DNA from: JBBDNV01 sp040877415
Lineage (GTDB): Bacteria > Planctomycetota > Planctomycetia > Pirellulales > PALSA-1355
Direction of reading: 5' to 3'
DNA length: 48,673 bases
Assembly: GCA_040877415.1 (NCBI GenBank)
Contig: JBBDNV010000198.1
Span: 1-48,673, forward strand
The translations under genes were made by a program, and so were the position numbers. Each line of letters starts with the position of its first letter. Positions within the stretch are counted from its first letter, which is position 1. The notes beneath the pieces were generated by a model. That model did not search any database, had not been told where the DNA came from, and saw only the letters and a list, made by a program, of their open reading frames with translations. Shown here piece after piece: positions 7,977-15,557 of this stretch.

Positions 7977-9863
7977 TCAACGTTGCGCGGCGCCGGCCCC
8001 CTGGCGGGCGGTTTGGCCGGGCTCGGTGCGCCGCTCGAAGCGCCCCGCCACGATGTTCTCGCCGACGCTCGCGACCGGCACAAACTCGATGTCCGTCTGA
8101 AAATGTTCCTTCGCAAACGTCACGAACAAAGCGCGATGGACCGGCGTGGCGACGAGCACGATGTCGTCGCGCTCGGACATCGCTTGGGCGAGACTTGATA
8201 TGCCGAACCGCCGCTTGATCTCTTCCTGCCACGGCGTTTGCTGCATCCAGGCCAGGCTCAAAAGCGGCATGCCCGACCAGGCTGCCAGGTTATCCAGCGG
8301 AGAAATGAGCTCAAAGGGCAGCGCAGCTTCCCACGAAACGTACAGCTTGTGATCGGCCGGCCGCGCGTCGGCCAGAAACGCTTCGAGCGCCCGCCGTTTT
8401 CGGAATACGTGCACGCTCCGCCGGCCCTGGTGGTAAACGCCCATCACGATGCCGACGACGAGCAGGATCAGGACGACCCTCGACGACGGCGGCCGCGCGT
8501 GCCAATCGCTCGACCCGTGGGGCGATCGGGCGCTTTGGGCCATTTCCGGCTCGGCGCGAAGCGAGCTGGCGCCGGCGGAACCGGCCGGAAACAAAAGCGC
8601 CGCGGCCAGGGGAAACGACAACAATGGAAAATACGTTCGCGGCGGCGGCAACTTGAAACAAAAAATGAGAATCAGGACCAGCGCCAGGCCCATGATGGCG
8701 CAGCCGAGGACGGCCCATCTCGCGCCTCCGCCGCGGTCGATGCTCGCCAGAAAAAACGGCAGCACGAGGAGGACCGACCAGACCGATCGCTCTTGCAGCA
8801 GCTTGCGGCAGACCTCCCGATAGTAAAGCGGCGTCAACCGCGCGGTTTGCCACGGGTATGCCTCGAGGATGAAACGCAGGTGCTTTTCGCTGTACAGCCG
8901 GGCATCGTCGAAGAACCAGTGGGCGATCATGTCGTGATCGTTTTTGGTCCAGCCGGCGGCCGAGAACACCTTCGCCGTCTCGGGCGTGTAGGATGTCCAT
9001 CGATAATCATTGAACTTAACCCGCAGCCGGTTGTAATCGAGGAATCGGCTCCAGCGCGGATCGTGTTCGTACGACGCGCGGTCGTAGGCGGTTGCCAGCA
9101 CGATCAGCAGGGTCGCGGAAGCAACCGCGCATCCGCCGAAAACGAGTGCGCGCCGCGGGAGCCGTGGCGCGAGGAAAACCACCAGCGGGACCGCGACGAG
9201 CAGCGCCATCCAGAGGCTTTCGAGCCGAACGAGCGCCGCCGCAGCCAGCAACAACACCGCCGCGCAAAGCGGCAATATCACCGCGGAACCCATCTGGCGC
9301 GCAAGGCGCAGCGCGGCCAGCAACACGAGAAAGATGCCCGCCTGTGCCGCCAGAAACGCGGTCGTCGTGAACTGCAGGTTATTGAGAAACGCCAGCTCGA
9401 CCAAGGCAAAATAGACCAGGTACAGCGCCAGCCGCCGCCGCACGCCGCGAGCCGAATCGGCCGCCGGCCGGCAGCGGCTCGGAATCGTCAGCGCACAATA
9501 CAGCACCGCAACCTGCGCCGCGTAATGGACCGACAGCAGGTAGCAGCCATACCACGGAACGTACGGCCACGCGGTGTAAAGCCGCGATAGCGCGCGGCCA
9601 ATGAGGACGTTGGTGAAGATCAAATGCTCGTCCGGGACCGGACAAAATCCCTTGCCCGCGGCGATCATCGTCATGAATACGTCATCGTTCGTGTCGTAAC
9701 TGAACTGAAACGCCGCGGCCGAAGTCGCGAGCAGAACGAGTACCGCCAGCAGCGAAAATCGCAGCGGCGCCCGTTGGGCCAGCTCCTCGCAAGCGCGCCG
9801 GGCCGTGCGCAATCGGCGGCACCGATGCACAGTTCCGCTCGTCGTTACAACGATCGCTTCCAT
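7977..9863 (-). CDS. Large polytopic membrane protein, possibly glycosyltransferase-39-like
   Basis: 628 residues. The start at 9863 is chosen because GGAG lies 6-7 bp upstream; the frame stays open to 10091, but those extra 76 codons read through a tRNA-like relic and are not protein-like. After a basic leader, a first membrane span (LRFSLLAVLVLLATSAAAFQF) is followed by a loop with YDTNDDVFMTMIAAGKG and about nine more spans up to residue ~480, then a soluble C-terminus with a last span near VVLILLVVGIVMGVYHQG. The Asp pair in the first periplasmic loop resembles the catalytic loop of GT39 or PMT-type lipid-linked sugar transferases, but I would not assign an activity. Its place between glycosyltransferases and rfbBA suggests glycan or glycolipid work. 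Confidence 0.75.
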   Translation of the reverse strand: MEAIVVTTSGTVHRCRRLRTARRACEELAQRAPLRFSLLAVLVLLATSAAAFQFSYDTNDDVFMTMIAAGKGFCPVPDEHLIFTNVLIGRALSRLYTAWPYVPWYGCYLLSVHYAAQVAVLYCALTIPSRCRPAADSARGVRRRLALYLVYFALVELAFLNNLQFTTTAFLAAQAGIFLVLLAALRLARQMGSAVILPLCAAVLLLAAAALVRLESLWMALLVAVPLVVFLAPRLPRRALVFGGCAVASATLLIVLATAYDRASYEHDPRWSRFLDYNRLRVKFNDYRWTSYTPETAKVFSAAGWTKNDHDMIAHWFFDDARLYSEKHLRFILEAYPWQTARLTPLYYREVCRKLLQERSVWSVLLVLPFFLASIDRGGGARWAVLGCAIMGLALVLILIFCFKLPPPRTYFPLLSFPLAAALLFPAGSAGASSLRAEPEMAQSARSPHGSSDWHARPPSSRVVLILLVVGIVMGVYHQGRRSVHVFRKRRALEAFLADARPADHKLYVSWEAALPFELISPLDNLAAWSGMPLLSLAWMQQTPWQEEIKRRFGISSLAQAMSERDDIVLVATPVHRALFVTFAKEHFQTDIEFVPVASVGENIVAGRFERRTEPGQTARQGAGAAQR

Positions 9864-10301
9864 GTGGCTCCGCAGGCGTGTGGTGGTTGCAGAAACCGGT
9901 GGGGATGATCGTCCGCCGGGCAAAAGGCGCCCCGGCGCAAAGTCACGCGGCGGCGAGAATCTTAACGTCGTGCGGCGTTCGATGTAACGCGACAAGTCGA
10001 CGCTTATTGGACCGTCACTCGCAAGCGGTGCCAGCATTGACAGTAAACGCCTGGCGCCGCCGAGATTCGAACGCTCGGGCTCCAAGTCCATGGAAGCTGT
10101 TAACGCGAGCGCCGATCTCCAGTAGACTGTTCGATCCGTTTCGGGATTTGGGGACGGCGTCCGGCGCTTCCCCAGCCGCCGGAAGGGTCAAAACTTGTTT
10201 AAACTTCGCCTCTGGGTTTTTCCGATAATTGCGCCGCTCATGGCGACCCCGGCCTCGGCGGCCGCTAGCACGCACTCGCGCGTCGGACTTGAGGGAACGC
10301 G
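9864..10301. other. Divergent intergenic region upstream of rfbB
   Basis: 438 bp without a gene apart from the tRNA-like relic at 10052-10113. 10195-10230 is locally AT-rich (GTTTAAACTT, TTTTTCCGATAAT), the best place for an rfbB promoter. No -35/-10 pair has good spacing. Confidence 0.35.
10052..10113 (-). pseudogene. tRNA-like relic (decayed 3' half)
   Basis: On the minus strand this 62-nt stretch ends GTTCGAATCTCGG-CGGCGCC-A. A perfect T-arm would be CCGAG-TTCGAAT-CTCGG; here two extra bases (CG) interrupt it. GGCGC at the 5' edge could pair with the 3' GGCGCC acceptor strand, but no D-arm is recognisable and the length is too short for a tRNA. It may be a remnant or an old attachment site. 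Confidence 0.3.
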
Positions 10302-11369
10302 ATGAAAACTATCCTGGTGACGGGCGGCGCCGGCTTCATCGGCAGTTCGTTCGTGCGTCAATGGCTCGCCGAGGAGCAGGATGCGATCGTCAATCTCGAC
10401 AAGCTGACGTACGCCGGCAATCTCGACTCCCTGGACGCGGTGATGCACGACCGCCGACACGTTTTCGTGTGCGGCGATATCGGCGACAGCCGGCTTGTGG
10501 CCGGGCTTCTCGACGAGCACCGGCCGCGCGCGGTGATCAACTTCGCGGCCGAGTCGCACGTCGATCGCTCCATCGACGGGCCGACCGCGTTTGTCGAGAC
10601 CAACGTTCTTGGCAGCTTTCGACTCCTGGAGGCGGCGCGGCGATATTGGGAAGGGCTCGACGAGGCCGCGGCGAGGGAGTTTCGCTTTTTGCAAGTCTCG
10701 ACCGACGAAGTCTACGGATCGTTGGGCCCGAGCGGGTCGTTCCAGGAAACCACCCCCTACGCCCCCAACTCGCCGTACTCCGCGTCGAAGGCCGCCTTCG
10801 ACCATTTTGTACGCGCCTATCACCACACGTTCGGCTTGCCGACGCTCGTCACCAACTGCTCGAACAACTACGGCCCGTTCCAGTTTCCGGAAAAACTGAT
10901 CCCCCTGATGATTCTCAACGCCATCGAGGGCAAGCCGCTCCCCGTCTACGGCGACGGGCAGCAGGTGCGCGACTGGCTGTTCGTCGAGGACCATTGCCGG
11001 GCCATTCGCCGGGTGCTGGCGGCGGCGCAGGCGGGCGCGGTCTACAACGTCGGGGGGAATTGCGAGCGGACCAACCTGTCGATCGTCGAGGCCATCTGTG
11101 CCGCCGTCGACGGCCGAGTGCCGCACCTCGAACACCGGCCTTGCTCGTCGCTCGTGACGTACGTCAAAGACCGACCGGGGCACGATCGGCGCTACGCGAT
11201 CAACGCCGGCAAGATTCGTCGCGATCTCGGCTGGCGGCCGTTAACGGATTTTGACGCCGGACTCCAATTGACCATCGACTGGTACCTGGCCAACCGCCGC
11301 TGGGTCAATCGCGTTACGACCGGTTCGTACCGACGACAACGACTAGGGCTCCTTCGCGCGAGCGCGTAA
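10302..11369 (+). CDS. rfbB: dTDP-glucose 4,6-dehydratase
   Basis: 355 residues, the expected length for RfbB/RmlB. It converts dTDP-glucose to dTDP-4-keto-6-deoxyglucose with tightly bound NAD, the second step towards dTDP-rhamnose and other deoxysugars. Visible features: Rossmann motif TGGAGFIGS (~7-15), NLDKLTYAGNLDSL, NFAAESHVDRSI, STDEVYGS with the catalytic Thr-Asp-Glu, the YSASKAAFDHF catalytic Tyr-x-x-x-Lys, NCSNNYGPFQFPEKLIPL, and the substrate motif YGDGQQVRDWLFVEDH. The start has GAGGGAA 5 bp upstream. rfbA begins 4 bp after its stop, so the two are co-transcribed and surely co-translated. rfbC and rfbD are not in this window; they may be elsewhere, or the keto-sugar may feed another deoxysugar. 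Confidence 0.95.
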   Translation: MKTILVTGGAGFIGSSFVRQWLAEEQDAIVNLDKLTYAGNLDSLDAVMHDRRHVFVCGDIGDSRLVAGLLDEHRPRAVINFAAESHVDRSIDGPTAFVETNVLGSFRLLEAARRYWEGLDEAAAREFRFLQVSTDEVYGSLGPSGSFQETTPYAPNSPYSASKAAFDHFVRAYHHTFGLPTLVTNCSNNYGPFQFPEKLIPLMILNAIEGKPLPVYGDGQQVRDWLFVEDHCRAIRRVLAAAQAGAVYNVGGNCERTNLSIVEAICAAVDGRVPHLEHRPCSSLVTYVKDRPGHDRRYAINAGKIRRDLGWRPLTDFDAGLQLTIDWYLANRRWVNRVTTGSYRRQRLGLLRASA

Positions 11370-11373
11370 AAAA

Positions 11374-12267
11374 ATGAATACCTTGCAATGCCCGAAAGGC
11401 ATCATCCTGGCCGGCGGTTCCGGCACACGCCTGCACCCGGTCACCCTGGCCATCAGCAAGCAACTGCTGCCGGTTTACGACAAACCGATGATCTACTATC
11501 CGCTCTCGGTGTTGATGCTGGCCGGCATCCGCCAGATCCTGGTCATTTCGACCCCGCACGACGTCGGCGCGTTTCAACGGCTGCTGGGCGACGGTCACGA
11601 CGTCGGCATCGAGGTGCAATATGCCGTGCAGCCCAAGCCGCAGGGGTTGGCACAGGCGTTCCTCATCGGCCGCGAGTTTATCGGCGGCGACCACGTGGCC
11701 CTGATCCTGGGCGACAACATTTTTCACGGCCCCGGCTTTCAGGAGATACTCGCCCGCGCCGCCGGCCGGACCGACGGCGCCACCGTCTTCGCGTGTCCGG
11801 TCGATGACCCCCAGCGCTTCGGCGTCGTGGAGCTGGACTCCGAGGGCAGGCCCGTCTCGCTGGAAGAAAAGCCGGCGCATCCGCGCTCGCGGCTGGCGCT
11901 CACCGGGCTGTACTTCTATGACCGCCAGGTGATCGACATCGCCGCGGGGCTCAAGCCCTCGGCGCGCGGGGAACTGGAAATCACGGACGTCAATCGCGCT
12001 TATCTCGAGCGAGGTCAGTTGGCCGTCGAGTGTCTGGGGGACGGATTCGTCTGGCTCGACACGGGTACGCTCGAATCGCTGAGTGAGGCGGCGGGATTCG
12101 TACGCTCGGTCGAACGGCGGCAGAAGCTCAAGATCGCCTGCATCGAAGAGGTCGCGCTGAACATGGGCTATATCGACCTCGATCAGCTTTGGGCGGTGGC
12201 CCGACCGCTGAAAAACAGTTACGGCGACTACCTGCGCGAGATCGTCGCGCACGCCAGGTGCGCCTAG
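11374..12267 (+). CDS. rfbA: Glucose-1-phosphate thymidylyltransferase
   Basis: 297 residues, the usual RfbA/RmlA length. It makes dTDP-glucose from glucose-1-phosphate and dTTP, supplying the substrate of the preceding dehydratase. Visible: the nucleotidyltransferase signature KGIILAGGSGTRLHPVT (~8-24), SKQLLPVYDKPMIYYPLS, the catalytic LGDNIFHG, VEEKP-type motif (SLEEKPAHPRS), LYFYDRQV and EITDVNRAYLERG, and WLDTGTLESLSEA near the C-terminus. The order rfbB-rfbA with a 4-bp gap is a standard deoxysugar operon. Activity may be feedback-regulated by dTDP-rhamnose, as known for the family. Downstream, 300 bp of repeat-rich DNA separates it from a convergent GT2 gene. Confidence 0.95.
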   Translation: MNTLQCPKGIILAGGSGTRLHPVTLAISKQLLPVYDKPMIYYPLSVLMLAGIRQILVISTPHDVGAFQRLLGDGHDVGIEVQYAVQPKPQGLAQAFLIGREFIGGDHVALILGDNIFHGPGFQEILARAAGRTDGATVFACPVDDPQRFGVVELDSEGRPVSLEEKPAHPRSRLALTGLYFYDRQVIDIAAGLKPSARGELEITDVNRAYLERGQLAVECLGDGFVWLDTGTLESLSEAAGFVRSVERRQKLKIACIEEVALNMGYIDLDQLWAVARPLKNSYGDYLREIVAHARCA

Positions 12268-12291
12268 TCGTCCGACCACGCTTGTGTGTCA

Positions 12292-12365
12292 TGCGCGGTG
12301 CCACTGCTGGCTTGTCCAGAGAGTGCAGAAGCACGGGTGGGCAAGCCACCCGTGGCACCCGACAA
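12292..12365. repeat. Palindromic repeat of the 'CACGGGTGG...CCACCCGTG' family
   Basis: CACGGGTGG-GCAAG-CCACCCGTG at 12332-12354 is a 9-bp perfect hairpin preceded by GGTGCCACTGCTGGCTTGTCC, a half-unit of the same style. A 29-bp segment (12331-12359) recurs at 28211-28239 inside the sulfatase gene with three differences. There is no T-tract, so it is not a simple terminator. Confidence 0.7.
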
Positions 12366-12432
12366 GACAGCATAGACGGTCTACTAGCGCGGGAAGCCAT
12401 TGACGCGCCTGGCGCGCGAGCGCTAAGCGGCC

Positions 12433-12518
12433 GTTGAAAAATGGGACTGGCTCCGAGCACGTCGCGGCGAGACCCGCGAAAAACGGCGGTCGCGAGGTGC
12501 CTGTCCCAGTTTTTCAAC
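12433..12518. mobile_element. 86-bp MITE-like element with 10-bp target duplication
   Basis: Terminal inverted repeats GTTGAAAAATGGGAC (12433-12447) and GTCCCAGTTTTTCAAC (12503-12518) match except for one base. Directly abutting them is an exact 10-bp direct repeat, CTAAGCGGCC, at 12423-12432 and 12519-12528. It has no coding capacity. The layout is that of a small non-autonomous transposon whose transposase must act in trans. The internal text (GGGACTGGCTCCGAGC ... GAGGTGCCTGTCCC) I remember from repeats in planctomycete and other genomes. Confidence 0.75.
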
Positions 12519-12568
12519 CTAAGCGGCCAAAGCAAATGTCCGTCCCTGGGGCGTTTGCCCGGGGAGCG

Positions 12569-13456
12569 TCATGCGGCCTTGACCCGCTGCTGGCCGGCGG
12601 AAACCGCATCGCCGGTTGCCCCCGGGCCGACGGCGGCGAAAGGAATCAGGTCCGGCGAAGTCGCGGGGATTTCCGCTTCCGGATCGGGCTGGGGTTTTGC
12701 GTGCTCGAGCTCCCACAGCCGGGCCTGCTTCATGAACGTGTAGAACGCCGTGTAAGCGCAGACGTGCAGTCCGGGAATGCCGTCCAGAAAACCCAAACGC
12801 AGCAAGTACAGTTGCAGGAACCTGAGCGGGGCGCGAAAGAACATCGAAAACAGGCTCACGCGGTGCCCTTCGTCCCGCAGATTCAACGCGCCCCACGAGG
12901 CATAGCGGTTGAGCTTTCGCCAATACTCGTCGGAACTCCACGACGTGTAGTGCTCGAAGGGATTCTTGAGGCGCCGCACCCGATGCGGGTTCATCTCAAT
13001 CTCGGCATGCACCCACCGCTCGCGGTAGCGGCCCACGTCGCGGCGAAACAGCCGCAGCACGTCGTCGCGGTTCCAGCCACAATGGGCAATGTGAAATCCC
13101 AAAAAATGATTCTTGCGTCCGATCCAATAGCCGTCGACGGCCGGATCGGGGGCGGCCAGGCCCTGGCGAATTTCCGCCGCCAGCTTGGGCGTCACGCGTT
13201 CGTCGGTGTCGACGATCAACACCCAAGGATGCTGGGCTTGCGGAATGGCCCAATTCTTGAAATTGGCCGAGTGGACGTATTCCCGCTCGATAATGCGGCA
13301 GCCGCCCAGCTTGCGCACGATGTCCAGCGTGCCGTCGGTGGAACCGGAATCGGCAATCAGGATTTCGTCGGCCACGCCGCGCACCGACTCGATGCAGGGT
13401 CGAATGTTGAGCCGCTCGTTCTTACAAGGGATCAGGGCGGTCAGCTTGGCCTTCAT
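12569..13456 (-). CDS. Glycosyltransferase family 2, WaaE/KdtX-like
   Basis: 295 residues. LTALIPCKNERLNIRPCIESV (~5-25) and EILIADSGSTDGTLDIV (~31-47) are the GT2 N-terminal motifs, and WVLIVDTDERVTPKLAAEI holds the D-x-D metal site. RRDVGRYRERWVHAEI and YTSWSSDEYWRKLNRYA are features of the WaaE/KdtX lipopolysaccharide core beta-1,4-glucosyltransferase subgroup. An amphipathic or short membrane stretch near residues 205-230 (MFFRAPLRFLQLYLLRLGFLDG) suggests inner-membrane association. It probably adds a sugar to a lipid-linked or core oligosaccharide. The ~25-residue tail is rich in Pro, Glu and Ala. The gene is convergent with rfbA and divergent from the gene at 13640. Exact acceptor unknown. 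Confidence 0.85.
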   Translation of the reverse strand: MKAKLTALIPCKNERLNIRPCIESVRGVADEILIADSGSTDGTLDIVRKLGGCRIIEREYVHSANFKNWAIPQAQHPWVLIVDTDERVTPKLAAEIRQGLAAPDPAVDGYWIGRKNHFLGFHIAHCGWNRDDVLRLFRRDVGRYRERWVHAEIEMNPHRVRRLKNPFEHYTSWSSDEYWRKLNRYASWGALNLRDEGHRVSLFSMFFRAPLRFLQLYLLRLGFLDGIPGLHVCAYTAFYTFMKQARLWELEHAKPQPDPEAEIPATSPDLIPFAAVGPGATGDAVSAGQQRVKAA

Positions 13457-13639
13457 GGCTCACGGTCCTATGGAGAAAATGCAGGCGGATTTCCTGGCGC
13501 TATCTAGGTGTTCGGCTCCCGCAAATGTGATACTTTCATGAGAACCGGCAGGACCGGAAAATTTCCCCAGCTTTTCCCAAGCCCCCAAGCTCCGGCCGCC
13601 TAAGTTAAGTCGCAGTGAACACCGAGAGGGTGCAACCAA

Positions 13640-14923
13640 ATGATTCCACGCATGGCGAAGTTCGATCGTTCCCAGGACGCTGGCGCCGGCAGGTTGCGTC
13701 GCCGCGACTTCCTCGCTCTCGGGGCACTCTCGTCGGCCCTTAGTGCGTGCTCGGCTTTTGGCGCAAAGGCCGCGGACGCCCCGGCTGACGCCGGGCGATT
13801 TCTCTTCACCTCGCGGGGCCGAACCGGCATCGCTCGCGCCGACGGCAGCGGTTTGCGGTACTTCGATTTCAACGTCCCCGGCCAGGCCACCTGGCAACCC
13901 GGGCCGAGTTTTGGCGACGGCCGGCGCATGGTCATGCTGAGCATGGAGCCCCGTCGCGACGGTCCGGGCCGGCCGTTCGAGGAGTATTACACCCAGACGC
14001 CCACGCACCTGTGGGCGTACGATCTCGAGAGCGGTTCGCTCGAAGAGATTTGCACGAAAGAGCGGCTGGCGCCCTTCGTCACGCCGGCCTTGCTTCTGGG
14101 CGACGAGCGGATCCTGGTGCAAGTCGTCAAGAACAAGGTGGGACAGATATATAGTGTCAACCTCGACGGCACCGACGCTGGCGAGTTCACACGCGCCGGC
14201 GAGGGACTGCCCTATGGCCTGAGCTTGAGCCCCGACGGAAAGCGGGTGGCCTTTCACCTGGCCAGCCCCGAGGGCTATCAGGTTTGGACCAGCGACATTG
14301 AAGGAGGGAATCGCGTGCGCGTCGCGGCCAATCCGGAGCATCTGTATTTTGGCCCGATTTGGTCGCCCGACGGCAAGTGGCTGGCTTATTTCGATTGTCA
14401 TTACCGGCAGGACCCGGCCCACGATTGGGCCGACGTGTGCGTGGGCCGCCCTGATGGCGGCGAGCACCGCGTTCTGACCCGGGGCCAGGCCGCCTGGTTT
14501 GGCGCCACGTACGGGAATCCGCGGACGCGCGGCGGCGGCTCCAATCTGCCGGCCTGGACGCGCGCCGGCTCGATCCTCTTTCCGCGCCGCACTCCGGACG
14601 CAAAAGTCCCCTGGGAGCACCAGCCCAATCGCCCCGACGTCGACCACTTCAATCGCGACTACAAGCCGGAGCTGGCCCGCGGCGGCACGGAAATCTGCCG
14701 TCTCGATCCGCGCGACTCGAGCGTGACCGTCTTGACGCCGAGCGACCCGCCCGTGTGGGACTTTCGCAGTAGCGCATCGCCCGACGGCCGGCACCTCGTC
14801 TTTTGCCGCGCCGCCACGGGCGAAGCCCCCGCGATCTGGGTGGCCGACGGCGACGGCAAGAGCGCGCGGCTCATCACGCGCGGCATCGACGACCTGGGCG
14901 CCGATCACCCGCGCTGGTTGTAG
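13640..14923 (+). CDS. Tat-exported WD40-like (TolB-type) beta-propeller protein
   Basis: 427 residues. The N-terminus RLRRRDFLALGALSSALSACSAFG has a twin-arginine motif followed by a lipobox-like LSAC, so it is probably exported folded and may be lipid-anchored. PD40/WD40-like blades follow: LSLSPDGKRVAFHL, PIWSPDGKWLAYFD and SASPDGRHLVFC, each with the SPDG turn and partner strands such as QVWTSDIEGGNR. This fold is shared by TolB and oligogalacturonate lyase; the catalytic His set of the latter cannot be confirmed here. Ribosome site GAGAGGG lies 9 bp before the ATG. The next gene downstream is an ECF sigma factor about 100 bp away, on the same strand but not tightly coupled. Function unknown beyond a propeller scaffold. 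Confidence 0.75.
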   Translation: MIPRMAKFDRSQDAGAGRLRRRDFLALGALSSALSACSAFGAKAADAPADAGRFLFTSRGRTGIARADGSGLRYFDFNVPGQATWQPGPSFGDGRRMVMLSMEPRRDGPGRPFEEYYTQTPTHLWAYDLESGSLEEICTKERLAPFVTPALLLGDERILVQVVKNKVGQIYSVNLDGTDAGEFTRAGEGLPYGLSLSPDGKRVAFHLASPEGYQVWTSDIEGGNRVRVAANPEHLYFGPIWSPDGKWLAYFDCHYRQDPAHDWADVCVGRPDGGEHRVLTRGQAAWFGATYGNPRTRGGGSNLPAWTRAGSILFPRRTPDAKVPWEHQPNRPDVDHFNRDYKPELARGGTEICRLDPRDSSVTVLTPSDPPVWDFRSSASPDGRHLVFCRAATGEAPAIWVADGDGKSARLITRGIDDLGADHPRWL

Positions 14924-15023
14924 GTTCAAGGAACTATTTCGCCGGTGATCCGGGATTCCGGTGGAAACTTGCTGCCGAAGTCCGTCTAGACTGTTGTCAG
15001 CGTCAACGAGCGAGGGGTTGCGG

Positions 15024-15557
15024 ATGGAGGAAGACGCCGAGTTGGCGAGAAGAGCGGCGCGGGGCGACCGGGAAGCGGCGGGCGAAATCTACGATCGCTA
15101 CGCGCCCCTGGTACGCGCCATCCTGCTCGACGCTACCGGCTCGCTGGCGGAAGCCAACGAACTGGTGCAGCAGGTTTTCCTGCGGGCACTGGGGGCGCTC
15201 GGCCAGTTGCGACAGCCCGAGGGTTTGTGCGGCTGGCTGGTGGGGATCGCGCGCCGCGAAGGAGCGGAATATCGCCGTCAGGCGGCGCGGCGTCGCAAGC
15301 GATTCGCGCCGCTGGTGGACGAGCCGCCCCAGCGCGCCTGTGACCCGCCGCCCGAGGTGATCGATGAGGTTCGCCGGGCGGTGCGCCAATTGCCCGAGCG
15401 CGAGAGGATCGCGGTGCACGTTCACTACCTGTGCGGCGAACCGGTAGAGTCGGCTCGCGGCGCGTTGGGCTTGTCGCCATCCGGCTTTTACAAACTTCTC
15501 GAACGGGCGCGCCAGCGACTTCGAGCGAAGCTGCTCAAGACGGAGGGAAAACGATGA
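15024..15557 (+). CDS. ECF-type RNA polymerase sigma factor
   Basis: 177 residues, typical for an ECF sigma factor with only regions 2 and 4. The ATG at 15024 is chosen because GAGGGG lies 7 bp upstream and the protein begins with the usual acidic helix (MEEDAELARRAARGDREAAGEIYDRY). Region 2 continues as ANELVQQVFLRALGAL and GLCGWLVGIARREGAEYRRQ. Region 4 includes AVRQLPERERIAVHVHYLCGE and the helix-turn-helix LGLSPSGFYKLLERARQRLRAKL. Such factors direct polymerase to small regulons under control of a cognate membrane anti-sigma factor. The stop overlaps the start of the next gene (ATGA), making that neighbour the likely partner. Confidence 0.9.
   Translation: MEEDAELARRAARGDREAAGEIYDRYAPLVRAILLDATGSLAEANELVQQVFLRALGALGQLRQPEGLCGWLVGIARREGAEYRRQAARRRKRFAPLVDEPPQRACDPPPEVIDEVRRAVRQLPERERIAVHVHYLCGEPVESARGALGLSPSGFYKLLERARQRLRAKLLKTEGKR

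Noticed and set aside
9864..10091. N-terminal extension of the polytopic membrane protein to 10091
   Set aside because: The extra codons translate a tRNA-like relic, while 9863 has a good ribosome site and is followed by the first span.
12434..13507. Plus-strand open frame over the GT2 gene
   Set aside because: Shadow of the minus-strand glycosyltransferase; it also runs through the MITE.
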